Source: JANWWM01 sp046719715
Lineage (GTDB): Bacteria; Bacteroidota; Chlorobiia; Chlorobiales; Thermochlorobacteraceae
Direction: 5' to 3'
Length of the DNA stretch: 64,000 nucleotides
Assembly: GCA_046719715.1 (NCBI GenBank)
Contig: JBDNCJ010000003.1
Span: 37,803 to 101,802 of the forward strand
Position 1 is the first letter of the stretch; the number at the start of each line of letters is the position of its first letter. Shown in pieces: positions 7,234 to 15,747 of this stretch. Below the pieces are notes generated by a model that saw only the letters and a list, made by a program, of their open reading frames with translations, ran no database searches and was not told the origin of the DNA. The position numbers were made by a program, and so were the translations under genes.

Positions 7234-9021
7234 ATGCGAGACCTCTTTCAAAAACCGTACACCATTTTTTTAGAAACTTCAAAACCGGATGGCGAGAACC
7301 AAACAACATTCTTGTTTCAAGAGCCTCAAAACATCATTGAGGCTAAGTCGCTTTCAGAAGTGAACCTCGCGCTCGCTCGGATTGAAGATGCGCTCCGACG
7401 CGGAAAGTGGCTTGCCGGCTACATCGGATATGAGGCGGGATTTGCCTTTGAGAAAAAATTACACGGCTTACCTGTGCCAACGTCGCTCCCGCTACTTTGG
7501 TTCGGCGAGTATGACGCGCCGATTTTGAATCCGTCCATTCCATTCAACCCCATGCGAGGCGTCGCGCAACGCGTCGCGTTCAACGTTTCAAAAGAAGATT
7601 ACGCCAAAGCGATTGCAAACATTCTCGCTTACATCGAAGCGGGCGACGTTTATCAAATCAACTTTACGGGAAAACTCTCCTTTGATTTTCAAGGCGACGC
7701 CGTTGCGCTTTACGAGACCTTGCGCGAGAAGCAATCCGTCGCTTACGCCGCGTTTCTCAACTTGGGAGGTCAAGCCGTGCTGTCGTTTTCCCCTGAGCTT
7801 TTTTTTCGCATCAACAACGGCATCATTGAATCCAAGCCGATGAAAGGCACCGCCCCACGCGGGCGAACAACCGCCGAAGACGAAGCCGTCGCAACTTGGC
7901 TGAAAAGTGACGACAAAAATCGCGCCGAAAACCTGATGATTTTAGACCTCATTCGCAACGATTTTGGACGCATCTGCAAAACGGGCTCAATCACCGCTCC
8001 AAGCCTCTTTGAGATTGAGCGGTTTCAAACGCTCTTTCAAATGACCTCGACCGTGCGCGGCGAACTTCGAGACGGCGTTACCTTCAAGGAGATTTTTGAA
8101 GCCATTTTTCCATGCGGCTCAATTACGGGCGCGCCGAAAATTCGCGCGATGGAAATCATCTCCGAACTCGAGGTCGAGCCGCGCGGCGTTTACACCGGCG
8201 CAATCGGGTTCATCTCGCCGAAAAAAGAAGCGTGCTTCAGCGTCGCAATTCGCACGGTGGTCGTTGAACATCGAAACGTAAATTCTCTCGTTGGAGAAAT
8301 GGGAATCGGAAGCGGCGTTACGATTGACTCCGAAAGCCAAAGCGAATACGACGAGTGCTTGCTGAAAGCAAATTTCTTGACGAAGCCGATGGAAGATTTT
8401 GCTCTAATTGAATCAATCAAGTTTCACGGGCATTACTGCTTGCTTGAAAAGCATCTTGCGCGGCTCAAAGATTCTGCGGCGTATTTTGACTTTAAGTTCG
8501 ATGAACAATCGCTTTGCTCTGCGCTCGCGCAATACGCAAAATCAATCGATGAGAAAGCGCCTTACAAAGTGCGCGTCGTGTTGGCAAAGTCGGGACGGGT
8601 AGAAGTAACGCATGAACGAATTGAGACAACACAGGAAGGACTCGGCACGGTCGCGATTGCAGAGGCGCGAACAAATTCCGCCGATAAGTTTTTCTATCAC
8701 AAGACGACAAAGCGTCAGATTTATGACGAAGCAACGAAGCGCGCGCGTCAGTTGGGATTAGCGGATTTTATTTTTCTCAACGAGCGAGGCGAAGTGTCGG
8801 AAGGCGCAATCAGCAATGTATTTGTTGAAAAGAGAGGACGGCTTTACACGCCGCCAATTTCATCGGGCATTTTAGCCGGCGTTTATCGGCAGTATGTTTT
8901 GGAGACTTATCCCAATGCGACAGAGCAGGTGTTGCAGTTAGATGATTTGAAAGACGCTGAACGAATTTGGATTTGTAATGCGGTGCGAGGAATGAGGGAA
9001 GTAGACTTGATAAGCGTTTAG
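7234..9021 (+). CDS. pabB-pabC: Aminodeoxychorismate synthase PabB fused to 4-amino-4-deoxychorismate lyase PabC
   Basis: Bifunctional folate-pathway enzyme that converts chorismate through aminodeoxychorismate to p-aminobenzoate and pyruvate. Residues 1-380 are the chorismate-utilising domain: DVYQINFTGKL (138-148), KPMKGTAPRG (201-210), with the active-site lysine K204 that separates PabB from anthranilate synthase, the NRAENLMILDLIRND block, and PCGSITGAPK (293-302). Residues 390-595 are a class IV PLP enzyme: the PLP-binding lysine is likely K490 in FYHKTTKR, followed by GEVSEGAISNVF. PabB-PabC fusions of about 600 residues are known in several phyla. The glutamine amidotransferase subunit PabA is not in the window. 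The 3' end overlaps the convergent anti-sigma gene by 4 bases. Confidence 0.93.
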   Translation: MRDLFQKPYTIFLETSKPDGENQTTFLFQEPQNIIEAKSLSEVNLALARIEDALRRGKWLAGYIGYEAGFAFEKKLHGLPVPTSLPLLWFGEYDAPILNPSIPFNPMRGVAQRVAFNVSKEDYAKAIANILAYIEAGDVYQINFTGKLSFDFQGDAVALYETLREKQSVAYAAFLNLGGQAVLSFSPELFFRINNGIIESKPMKGTAPRGRTTAEDEAVATWLKSDDKNRAENLMILDLIRNDFGRICKTGSITAPSLFEIERFQTLFQMTSTVRGELRDGVTFKEIFEAIFPCGSITGAPKIRAMEIISELEVEPRGVYTGAIGFISPKKEACFSVAIRTVVVEHRNVNSLVGEMGIGSGVTIDSESQSEYDECLLKANFLTKPMEDFALIESIKFHGHYCLLEKHLARLKDSAAYFDFKFDEQSLCSALAQYAKSIDEKAPYKVRVVLAKSGRVEVTHERIETTQEGLGTVAIAEARTNSADKFFYHKTTKRQIYDEATKRARQLGLADFIFLNERGEVSEGAISNVFVEKRGRLYTPPISSGILAGVYRQYVLETYPNATEQVLQLDDLKDAERIWICNAVRGMREVDLISV

Positions 9022-9446
9022 CGGGCGGGAAGCCGTTTGGTGAGCACCAATTTGTTTTCGCCGTTGGATTGCTCGTATTCAATTTCATCGACGAGCGAGC
9101 GAATGAGTTTGATGCCTAATCCGCCGCTTTTCTTAGCGGCAAGATACGCCTCCATGTCGGGCAACGGATGCGTGCGGATGTCGTAGCTTTTGCCGCTGTC
9201 ATTGACGGTAACGGTAAAACGATTGTCCGCCGTTTGGATAACGATGTGCAACTTTTCGTCCGAATTTTTGCCGTAGCCGTGCCTGATGATGTTGGAGCAG
9301 GCTTCATCGACGGCGAGTACGATTTTATAGCCTTCTCGCTCTTCAAAGCCGAACGCTTCCGCCGCTTTCGAAACAAAGCCGCGAATTTGTTCAAGTTGCT
9401 CGATGCTACTCTGAATCGTCAGTTCCGCTTTAAATTCCTCTGCCAT
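9018..9446 (-). CDS. RsbW/SpoIIAB-like serine kinase (HATPase_c_2)
   Basis: ATP-binding anti-sigma-type kinase of 142 residues, the kinase arm of a partner switch: it would bind and inhibit a target (often a sigma factor) until an unphosphorylated STAS protein draws it away, and would phosphorylate that STAS protein. The GHKL fold shows the N box AVDEACSNIIRHGYG and the glycine-rich GGLGIKLIRSLVDEIEY segment that closes over ATP. It is the last of three consecutive minus-strand genes: phosphatase (12142-9896), STAS antagonist (9831-9475), kinase (9446-9018), spaced 64 and 28 bases apart, suggesting one transcript. No sigma factor gene is adjacent, so the controlled target is elsewhere or not a sigma factor. 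Confidence 0.87.
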   Translation of the reverse strand: MAEEFKAELTIQSSIEQLEQIRGFVSKAAEAFGFEEREGYKIVLAVDEACSNIIRHGYGKNSDEKLHIVIQTADNRFTVTVNDSGKSYDIRTHPLPDMEAYLAAKKSGGLGIKLIRSLVDEIEYEQSNGENKLVLTKRLPAR

Positions 9447-9474
9447 TCGTCAATTTGTTTTCAAGTTTCAATCG

Positions 9475-9831
9475 TTATGAAGCGGTTGTTTGAAATTTCT
9501 CAACGGCTTTGTTCTCATCGTCGTAGATTTCATAGAGCAGTGGAAATCCAAGCAAATCGAAGACTTGAAAAATTTTTTCGGGCATATTTGAAAACTTAAT
9601 GTCGCCGCCTTTTGAGCGAACTTCATCGATGAACGACATGAAGACGCCGAGACCGGCGCTGGAGATGTAGTTGAGTCTTGAAAAGTTGATGATGATGTTC
9701 GTGCGCTGTTTGTCAATCAGGTCTTGAATCGCTCGTTCCAGTTCGATGGACGTGTGGGCGTCGAGGTCGCCGCTGATGTCGACGATGCTGGCTTTGCCCG
9801 ATTCACGAAGCGATGTATTGAATGATGCCAT
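9475..9831 (-). CDS. STAS-domain anti-anti-sigma factor (RsbV/SpoIIAA-like)
   Basis: Single STAS domain of 118 residues that would bind the neighbouring RsbW-like kinase when unphosphorylated. The diagnostic loop and helix are present: LNYISSAGLGVFMSF, in which one of the two serines is the phosphorylation site. The N-terminal region gives the usual strand-helix start (IVDISGDLDAHTSIELERAI). Length is typical of a stand-alone antagonist. It lies between the kinase and the PP2C phosphatase that would reverse its phosphorylation, so the three genes together form a complete switch without its output partner. The start ATG at 9831 gives the conventional N-terminus. Confidence 0.88.
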   Translation of the reverse strand: MASFNTSLRESGKASIVDISGDLDAHTSIELERAIQDLIDKQRTNIIINFSRLNYISSAGLGVFMSFIDEVRSKGGDIKFSNMPEKIFQVFDLLGFPLLYEIYDDENKAVEKFQTTAS

Positions 9832-9895
9832 AAAGCGGATATTGTTTTTATCGTTATACGATTGGTTTCGTTATGCGAAAGTCGCAGAATGATTG

Positions 9896-12142
9896 TTACG
9901 CGGCGCAGCGTTTAAGTACGACGATGGTGAGGTCGTCTCGCACGGCGCCGCCGTCGTTTGTAAAGATATTGACAGCGTTAAATATATCATTTTTGATTTC
10001 ACTTGCATTTTTTTGTCGGGAAAGGCGTGCGACTTCCATTAGCCGTTCATAACCGAACTGCTCTTCGTGTTTGTCAACGGCTTCAACCACGCCGTCGGTG
10101 TAGAGCACGACCACGTCGCCCACGTTCAGTTCAATGTGCGCCTCGCTGACGTGTTGTGAAAAGAGCGAGCCTTTATCAAGCCCTAACGCGAGACCTTTCA
10201 TTTTGATGAGTTTGGCATCGTCGCCCTGAACAACGACGGCGGGACAGTGTCCGGCGTTTGAAAGATGGAAAACATTTCGTTCTGTATCCACGATTCCGTA
10301 AAGCGCGCTGATGAAGGAGGCTTTTTCCAATCCGCGTGCGATGGTCTCGTTGGCTTTGCATAAAAATTCTTTCGGCGAGTTTGGATAAATGCGAGCGAGC
10401 GACTGCACGACGCCTTTGAGTTCCGCCATATAAAACGCCGCCGATGTTCCCTTCCCCGACACGTCAGCGATGACAATGCCGACGGTTGCGCCGTTAGTTC
10501 CAATTTGAACATAATCGAAGTAGTCACCGCCGACTTCATATGCGGGGTAGGAGACGCCGTCGAGTTGAAAGCCGCTCAGGGTCGGCTGCGATTGCGGCAG
10601 AAGTCGCAGTTGAATTTTCTGCGCCACCAGCAGTTCTTGTTGAAGCCGCTCTTTATCAATCAGTTCGCGAATGAGGCGGGAGTTGTCGATGGCGACGGCG
10701 GCTTGGTCGGCAAAGGTGGTAATGAGTTCTAAATCTTCTTTAACGAAACCATACTCGACGTCTTTTGCGACACACAACACGCCGATGAGTTTGTTCCGAG
10801 CCAGTAGTGGAACGGCAACGATTGAGCCGATGCCGTTTGACGATACAGGCGCGGATTTCATTCTCCGCCAAAATTGCTTTACCGCCGAAGGCGGCGCGCC
10901 AAGCCGCACATCGTTTTCTACATCATCAATTCGCACAACGCTTTTTTTCTCTGCAACTTGCTTCCAAATAAAATCTGCTTTGCTTGAAAAGTGTTGAATG
11001 GTCTCGATCGAAATGTTTTGTTGTGCGACGGTCTTGAAAAATCCGTGTTCACCTTTCAAATCTCGCCATTGAAGGTTCGGCAACTTCGAGGCAACGATAC
11101 TTTCCGACTTACGCCGCTCTTCGCTATAAGGGTGATACATATCAAACCAAACCGAACTTGAACCGCCGCATGCATCACGCGCATAACTGACGAGCGAATC
11201 ATAAATCTTGTCCTCTTCAAAAACGTCGGTGATGAACTTGCTCATCGCGTAAAGGTTTTTCACCTCGCTCGATTTGCGCTCGAAGGCTTCGGAAGTCGGC
11301 AAGTAAAAAAGCAAACTGAACAGCGTAACGACGAGATAAAGCCCACCGAAAACGGTAACGCCTTTCAAAAAAATAGAGACGGGGAAACTATATGCTGTCA
11401 AGTGCTCGTCCAAATGCAATCCCCCTATTGCAATGCCGATGCCACCGATGATGAGCGGCACGAGGAAAATCGCGCGGATTTTTTCGTCGCGTTTAATTGG
11501 CAAAATCCACGACAAGCGGAAGAGATTGACGAGCATCATCAAGCCCGAGACGCTTAAAAATGCAATCGCCAGCACGTTGAGTTTATCGCCTTTTTTCGCG
11601 CCAATCATGGCAAGCGAGCCAAGCGCAAGAAACGCCGCCATCAAAATGAAATTTGATTTCGTGTTCTTTAATCGACGAAATAAAATCAGCCGCTCTGCAA
11701 CAATGAAAAGCGAGAGAAGATACGAGCCGAAAGTCAGAACAGTCAGGTGGGATTTGAAAACCGTGTAAATGGTTTGCGGCGCAACGGCGAGAATTTCTTC
11801 TTCGGGATTGAAATCGCTCGGATTGAACAGCGTGCCATATACAGCCAGAAACGCGACAATCAACGCAATGAGAATCGCGCCGCGCTTGAAGGCGTCTTCG
11901 GGCTCAACCCATGCAACGGCGTCGGGAAGCGCGTGCGACTCAATCTGACGACGAATCAAAAGGTAAATCGTGCCAACCGTAGCACACGCTAAAAAATCTT
12001 TCAAGAACAAAATCCCAAATGAAACCAAGTATGCGCGCGCTTCCCCTGCATAAAACAGCCCAACATCAATCGAGAGATGAAGAACTTCGCTGATAATTAA
12101 GGCGAGAAATAAAAAATATGTGAGACGGACGTTTTTTTGCAT
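9896..12142 (-). CDS. Membrane GAF-PP2C (SpoIIE/RsbU) serine phosphatase
   Basis: Sensor phosphatase that would dephosphorylate the STAS protein encoded next to it. The N-terminal 280 residues hold about seven hydrophobic membrane segments, followed by a GAF domain (roughly residues 300-490), a short coiled linker containing the LQQELLVAQKIQLRLLP signature, and a PP2C/SpoIIE domain (about 510-745). The metal-binding aspartates are visible in GGDYFDY, IADVSGKG, LYTDGVVEA and VRDDLTIVVL. I prefer the ATG at 12142 over an upstream in-frame TTG at 12160 because it gives a compact N-terminus (MQKNVRLTYFLF). The signal sensed by the membrane part or GAF domain is unknown. The architecture couples an envelope or small-molecule signal to the downstream STAS/kinase pair. 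Confidence 0.9.
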   Translation of the reverse strand: MQKNVRLTYFLFLALIISEVLHLSIDVGLFYAGEARAYLVSFGILFLKDFLACATVGTIYLLIRRQIESHALPDAVAWVEPEDAFKRGAILIALIVAFLAVYGTLFNPSDFNPEEEILAVAPQTIYTVFKSHLTVLTFGSYLLSLFIVAERLILFRRLKNTKSNFILMAAFLALGSLAMIGAKKGDKLNVLAIAFLSVSGLMMLVNLFRLSWILPIKRDEKIRAIFLVPLIIGGIGIAIGGLHLDEHLTAYSFPVSIFLKGVTVFGGLYLVVTLFSLLFYLPTSEAFERKSSEVKNLYAMSKFITDVFEEDKIYDSLVSYARDACGGSSSVWFDMYHPYSEERRKSESIVASKLPNLQWRDLKGEHGFFKTVAQQNISIETIQHFSSKADFIWKQVAEKKSVVRIDDVENDVRLGAPPSAVKQFWRRMKSAPVSSNGIGSIVAVPLLARNKLIGVLCVAKDVEYGFVKEDLELITTFADQAAVAIDNSRLIRELIDKERLQQELLVAQKIQLRLLPQSQPTLSGFQLDGVSYPAYEVGGDYFDYVQIGTNGATVGIVIADVSGKGTSAAFYMAELKGVVQSLARIYPNSPKEFLCKANETIARGLEKASFISALYGIVDTERNVFHLSNAGHCPAVVVQGDDAKLIKMKGLALGLDKGSLFSQHVSEAHIELNVGDVVVLYTDGVVEAVDKHEEQFGYERLMEVARLSRQKNASEIKNDIFNAVNIFTNDGGAVRDDLTIVVLKRCAA

Positions 12143-12259
12143 AGCATAAATATAAAGCAATCAAAAGCGAGATTTCAGAACGGCAACGGCACACATGAGT
12201 TTCAACTGAACCAAACATCGCGCGATTTCATCAGCGCACATTTCTTGCCGACATTTGAA

Positions 12260-12267
12260 TAACTTTG
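12260..12267 (+). promoter_or_regulatory. Probable -7 promoter element of hutH
   Basis: TAACTTTG matches the Bacteroidota -7 consensus TAnnTTTG and is followed by AGCG. No TTG stands at the ideal 19-base distance upstream. It lies 35 bases before the ATG at 12303, and upstream of it would fall the alternative TTG start at 12255, which argues for the ATG. Confidence 0.45.
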
Positions 12268-12302
12268 AGCGTCTCCGAAATAAACATCAAGACTTCAACG
12301 CT

Positions 12303-13832
12303 ATGGCATCAGCGCATCTCGCACTTGACGGCGAAACGCTTTCACTTGAGCGTATTAAATCCGCTCAATCGATTTCAATTTCGGCTTCTGCACGAAAAAA
12401 AATTCTCGCCTCGCGTCGTGTCGTTGACCGATTAACCCAAAGCGACAAAGCACACTACGGCATCAACACCGGATTTGGAATTTTAGCACGAGAAAAAGTC
12501 GAGCCGCACGATTTGGAAAAGTTGCAGGAAAACTTGATTCTCTCTCATGCGGTCGGCGTCGGCGACTTTGTGCCTGAGCGGATTGTTCGGCTGATGATGC
12601 TTCTCAAAGTCAACGCGCTTGCCAAAGGGTATTCAGGTATTTCGCTTGAAGCGACGCAAAGGCTATGCGATTTTTTCAATCACCATCTTTCACCACTTGT
12701 CTACACACAAGGGTCGGTGGGGGCATCGGGCGACCTTGCGCCGCTTGCGCATCTTGTGCTGGCAATGATGGGAGAAGGCGATGTTTTGCTTTGTGGCAAA
12801 CAAATGCCCGCCAAGAAAGCCTTGAAGCAGTGCAGATTTGCGCCATACAAACTTAAATCCAAAGAAGGGCTTGCGCTCATTAACGGCACGCAATTCATGC
12901 TCGCTTACGCGGTCGATGCGCTCTTGCGTGCAGAAGTGATTGTCATAACTGCCGACCTTTGCGCCGCCATCACGCTTGAAGCCATGCGCGGAAGCAGTTC
13001 ACCGTTTGATGCGCGTATTCACGCCTTGCGTCCGCAACAAGGGCAAATCATTGTGGCGGAAAACATTCGCCGATGTATCGCTGGCTCGGAGATTATGCAA
13101 TCGCATAAGGATTGTCAGAAAGTTCAAGACCCGTATTCCCTTAGATGCGCGCCCCAAGTGCATGGCGCGTGCCGCGATGCGATGCTGTATGCGCGACGTG
13201 TGGTGGAAATTGAACTCAATTCCGCCACCGACAACCCGCTCGTGTTTGAAAATGGCGACGTGATTTCCGGCGGAAATTTTCACGGAGAGCCGCTCGCGCT
13301 CGCGCTCGATACGCTTGCCATCGCGCTGGCGGAACTTGCCTCGATTTCAGAGCGGCGCATTTACCTGCTTTTAGGCGGCGACAGCGTCGGCGGAATTGAT
13401 TTGCCGAAACTCCTCATGCGCGACACCGGCTTGAACTCCGGCTTTATGCTTCCGCAATACACCGCCGCCGCACTGGTGAGCGAAAACAAAATCCTCGCTC
13501 ACCCTGCCGCCGTCGATTCCATTCCAACCTCGCTCGGTCAAGAAGACCACGTCTCAATGGGAAGCATCAGTGCAACGAAACTTCATAAGGTGGTGCAGAA
13601 TGTAGAGACGGTCTTGGCGATTGAACTCATGTGCGCCGCACAAGCCTTAGACTTTCTGCGTCCTTTGAAAAGCGGCAAGGCTGTTGAAATCGCGCATGAA
13701 GAAATCCGAAAAGTCGTCTCTCACGCCGACAGCGACCGACTGTTTCACAACGATATTGAAGCCGTGCTTCGTCTGGTGCAAAGCGAAACGATTGTGCGCG
13801 CCGTAAGTCAGGCGGTTGGAAAATTGAAGTAG
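12303..13832 (+). CDS. hutH: Histidine ammonia-lyase
   Basis: Deaminates histidine to urocanate, the first step of histidine breakdown, without external cofactor. The MIO prosthetic group forms from the Ala-Ser-Gly triad at residues 141-143 inside GSVGASGDLAPLAH. The substrate-selecting region reads NLILSHAVGVGD; Ser-His there fits histidine rather than tyrosine or phenylalanine lyases. I choose the ATG at 12303 (509 residues, normal for HutH) over an in-frame TTG at 12255, because a TAnnTTTG promoter element sits between them. No hutU, hutI or hutG neighbour is present, which is unusual as hut genes often cluster; the remaining enzymes may be elsewhere, or urocanate may be the end product. 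A close relative with another amino acid substrate remains possible. Confidence 0.9.
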   Translation: MASAHLALDGETLSLERIKSAQSISISASARKKILASRRVVDRLTQSDKAHYGINTGFGILAREKVEPHDLEKLQENLILSHAVGVGDFVPERIVRLMMLLKVNALAKGYSGISLEATQRLCDFFNHHLSPLVYTQGSVGASGDLAPLAHLVLAMMGEGDVLLCGKQMPAKKALKQCRFAPYKLKSKEGLALINGTQFMLAYAVDALLRAEVIVITADLCAAITLEAMRGSSSPFDARIHALRPQQGQIIVAENIRRCIAGSEIMQSHKDCQKVQDPYSLRCAPQVHGACRDAMLYARRVVEIELNSATDNPLVFENGDVISGGNFHGEPLALALDTLAIALAELASISERRIYLLLGGDSVGGIDLPKLLMRDTGLNSGFMLPQYTAAALVSENKILAHPAAVDSIPTSLGQEDHVSMGSISATKLHKVVQNVETVLAIELMCAAQALDFLRPLKSGKAVEIAHEEIRKVVSHADSDRLFHNDIEAVLRLVQSETIVRAVSQAVGKLK

Positions 13833-13858
13833 AGCGGAAATGTGGTGTGAAAATGGAC

Positions 13859-13888
13859 TTGCGGAAAAAAATCGTTTTTGTATATTTG
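13859..13888 (+). promoter_or_regulatory. Bacteroidota-type promoter upstream of tRNA-Thr and atpDC
   Basis: TTG at 13859-13861, a 19-base spacer, then TATATTTG at 13881-13888 fits the TTG-N19-TAnnTTTG consensus of the Bacteroidota housekeeping sigma factor exactly. Transcription would begin near 13895, about 20 bases before the tRNA gene. Confidence 0.7.
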
Positions 13889-13915
13889 CGCCCTGTTTGT
13901 TGAAAATTTGGAAAT

Positions 13916-13988
13916 GCCACCATAGCTCAGTTGGTAGAGCAGCTCATTCGTAATGAGCAGGTCGTGGGTTCGAGTCCCATCGGTGGCT
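13916..13988 (+). tRNA. tRNA-Thr (anticodon CGU)
   Basis: A 73-base tRNA gene folds as a cloverleaf: acceptor GCCACCA, D arm GCTC/GAGC, anticodon stem GCTCA/TGAGC with loop TTCGTAA, variable loop AGGTC, T arm GTGGG/CCCAT with loop TTCGAGT. The anticodon is CGT (CGU in RNA), reading ACG threonine codons. The seventh acceptor pair (A7 with C66) is a mismatch. The discriminator base is T and CCA is not encoded. It has its own promoter just upstream, and atpD starts 73 bases downstream, so read-through to the ATP synthase genes is possible. Confidence 0.97.
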
Positions 13989-14061
13989 CTACTTGAAACG
14001 CGATGAAGCCAAAGCGCATCATCGCTATTTTTTTTATCCAGCCAAACCTTTTCACTTCATT

Positions 14062-15465
14062 ATGCAAGAAGGCATTATCACGCAAGTTATCGGTCCCGTC
14101 GTTGATGTCGATTTCTCACAAGGCGATTTACCCTCTATCTTAACCGCACTCAAAGTTCGCCGTGAAGACGGCACCGACCTCGTGCTCGAGGTTCAACAGC
14201 ACTTAGGCGAAGAGCGCGTGCGCACGATTTCAATGGATTCTACGGAAGGATTGGTTCGCGGAATGAAAGTCGTGAATACGGGCGCGGCGATTTCTACGCC
14301 GGTCGGCAGTGAAGTGCTGGGACGCTTGCTCAATGTGGTCGGAGAGCCGATTGATGGTAAAGGCGAGATTAAAGCAACAAAGCGGTATCCGATTCACAAA
14401 ACCCCACCGCCGTTTGATAGACTTTCCACCAAAGCCGAAATTCTCGAAACGGGGATTAAAGTCATCGATTTGATTGAGCCTTATTCCAAAGGCGGAAAAA
14501 CGGGCTTGTTTGGCGGTGCAGGCGTCGGAAAAACTGTTATCATTCAAGAACTCATTAACAACATCGCCAAATTTCACAGCGGATACTCGGTGTTTGCTGG
14601 CGTCGGCGAAAGAACCCGCGAAGGCAACGACTTGATGCTCGAAATGGAAGAATCGGGTGTGATTAAAAACGCCGCATTGGTTTTCGGACAAATGAACGAA
14701 CCGCCGGGCGCACGTGCACGGGTGGCGCTGACAGGCTTAGCGATTTGCGAATACTTCCGAGACGAAGAAGGACGCGATGTGCTCTTGTTTATTGACAACA
14801 TCTTCCGTTTTACTCAAGCAGGCTCGGAAGTTTCCGCCTTGCTCGGTCGTATGCCCAGCGCGGTCGGCTACCAACCCACACTCGCAACGGAAATGGGCGC
14901 CTTACAAGATAGAATCACTTCTACAACCAAAGGGTCAATTACATCAGTGCAAGCCATTTATGTGCCTGCCGACGACCTCACCGACCCTGCGCCCGCAACC
15001 GCATTCGCACACCTTGACGCAACCACCGTGCTTTCAAGACAAATTGCGGAAATGGGAATTTATCCCGCCGTCGACCCGCTCGATTCAACCTCGCGTATCT
15101 TAGACCCGCTCATCGTCGGACAAGAGCATTACGACGTCGCACAAGGAGTTAAACTCTTGCTTCAACGATACAAAGACTTGCAAGATATTATCGCCATTCT
15201 CGGCATGGACGAACTTTCCGACGAAGACAAACTTGTTGTGGCGCGTGCCCGTCGTGTTCAACAGTTCCTTTCGCAGCCCTTCTTCGTCGCTGAACAATTC
15301 ACCGGCTTGAAAGGTCGCTACGTCAAACTTGCCGACACCATTCGTGGGTTCAAAGAGATTCTCGCGGGCAAATATGACCACTTGCCCGAAGCGGCATTTC
15401 GCCTCGTTGGCACGATTGAAGAAGCCGTTGAAAAAGGCGAAAAAATGTTAGCCGAAGCGAAGTAA
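14062..15465 (+). CDS. atpD: ATP synthase F1 subunit beta
   Basis: Catalytic subunit of the F1 head of ATP synthase, at the cytoplasmic face of the membrane. The 467-residue protein begins MQEGIITQVIGPVVDVDF and contains the P-loop GGAGVGKT (around residues 151-158), the GERTREGNDL block with the catalytic Glu, and the LLFIDNIFRFTQAGSEVSALLGR Walker B region spread over its centre. An in-frame upstream extension to 13993 is rejected because beta subunits start at this MQEG position. It is followed after 13 bases by atpC. Only the beta-epsilon pair is here; the alpha, gamma, delta and F0 genes are not, an arrangement known in Chlorobiota and some Bacteroidota. Confidence 0.98.
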   Translation: MQEGIITQVIGPVVDVDFSQGDLPSILTALKVRREDGTDLVLEVQQHLGEERVRTISMDSTEGLVRGMKVVNTGAAISTPVGSEVLGRLLNVVGEPIDGKGEIKATKRYPIHKTPPPFDRLSTKAEILETGIKVIDLIEPYSKGGKTGLFGGAGVGKTVIIQELINNIAKFHSGYSVFAGVGERTREGNDLMLEMEESGVIKNAALVFGQMNEPPGARARVALTGLAICEYFRDEEGRDVLLFIDNIFRFTQAGSEVSALLGRMPSAVGYQPTLATEMGALQDRITSTTKGSITSVQAIYVPADDLTDPAPATAFAHLDATTVLSRQIAEMGIYPAVDPLDSTSRILDPLIVGQEHYDVAQGVKLLLQRYKDLQDIIAILGMDELSDEDKLVVARARRVQQFLSQPFFVAEQFTGLKGRYVKLADTIRGFKEILAGKYDHLPEAAFRLVGTIEEAVEKGEKMLAEAK

Positions 15466-15478
15466 AAGAGGAGCAAAT

Positions 15479-15736
15479 ATGGCGGTTGAATTTCATCTCG
15501 ATATTGTAACGCCGGCAAAAAACCTGTTCAGCGGTACTGTCGTCAGCGTAACTGCACCAGGAAGCGAAGGGCAGTTCCAAGTTTTAGCAGGGCATGCCCC
15601 GTTTCTTTCTTCGCTGGCGACTGGTGAAGTGCGCGTTGACCTTGCCGATAAATCACAAAAGACTTACAAAGTGTCGGGCGGATTTTTTGAAGTCAGCGCA
15701 AATAAAGCGATGCTCCTCGTCGAGAGTGCCTCGTAA
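15479..15736 (+). CDS. atpC: ATP synthase F1 subunit epsilon
   Basis: Small rotor subunit that links gamma to the c-ring and can inhibit ATP hydrolysis. The 85-residue product has the family N-terminal beta-sandwich: FHLDIVTPAKNLFSG, a central GSEGQFQVLAGHAPFLSSL segment and a final VSGGFFEVSANKAMLLVE strand. It is shorter than the roughly 135-residue enterobacterial form because the C-terminal helical hairpin is missing; such short epsilon subunits occur in Chlorobiota and Bacteroidota, so loss of the hairpin (and its inhibitory role) is a lineage trait and not damage. A clear ribosome site (GAGGAG) precedes the ATG. Co-transcribed with atpD. Confidence 0.95.
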   Translation: MAVEFHLDIVTPAKNLFSGTVVSVTAPGSEGQFQVLAGHAPFLSSLATGEVRVDLADKSQKTYKVSGGFFEVSANKAMLLVESAS

Positions 15737-15747
15737 CTTTTTTCCGA

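Noticed and set aside
7123..7251. Upstream extension of the lipoprotein gene to 7251.
   Set aside because: It would overlap the pabBC start and place the lipobox 60 residues inside; the ATG at 7122 gives a proper signal.
12976..13263. 95-codon frame inside hutH in another frame.
   Set aside because: Arg/Cys-rich product typical of out-of-frame translation of a coding gene.
13993..14061. Upstream extension of atpD by 23 codons.
   Set aside because: Beta subunits start at MQEGIITQVIG, and the extension begins only 5 bases after the tRNA.
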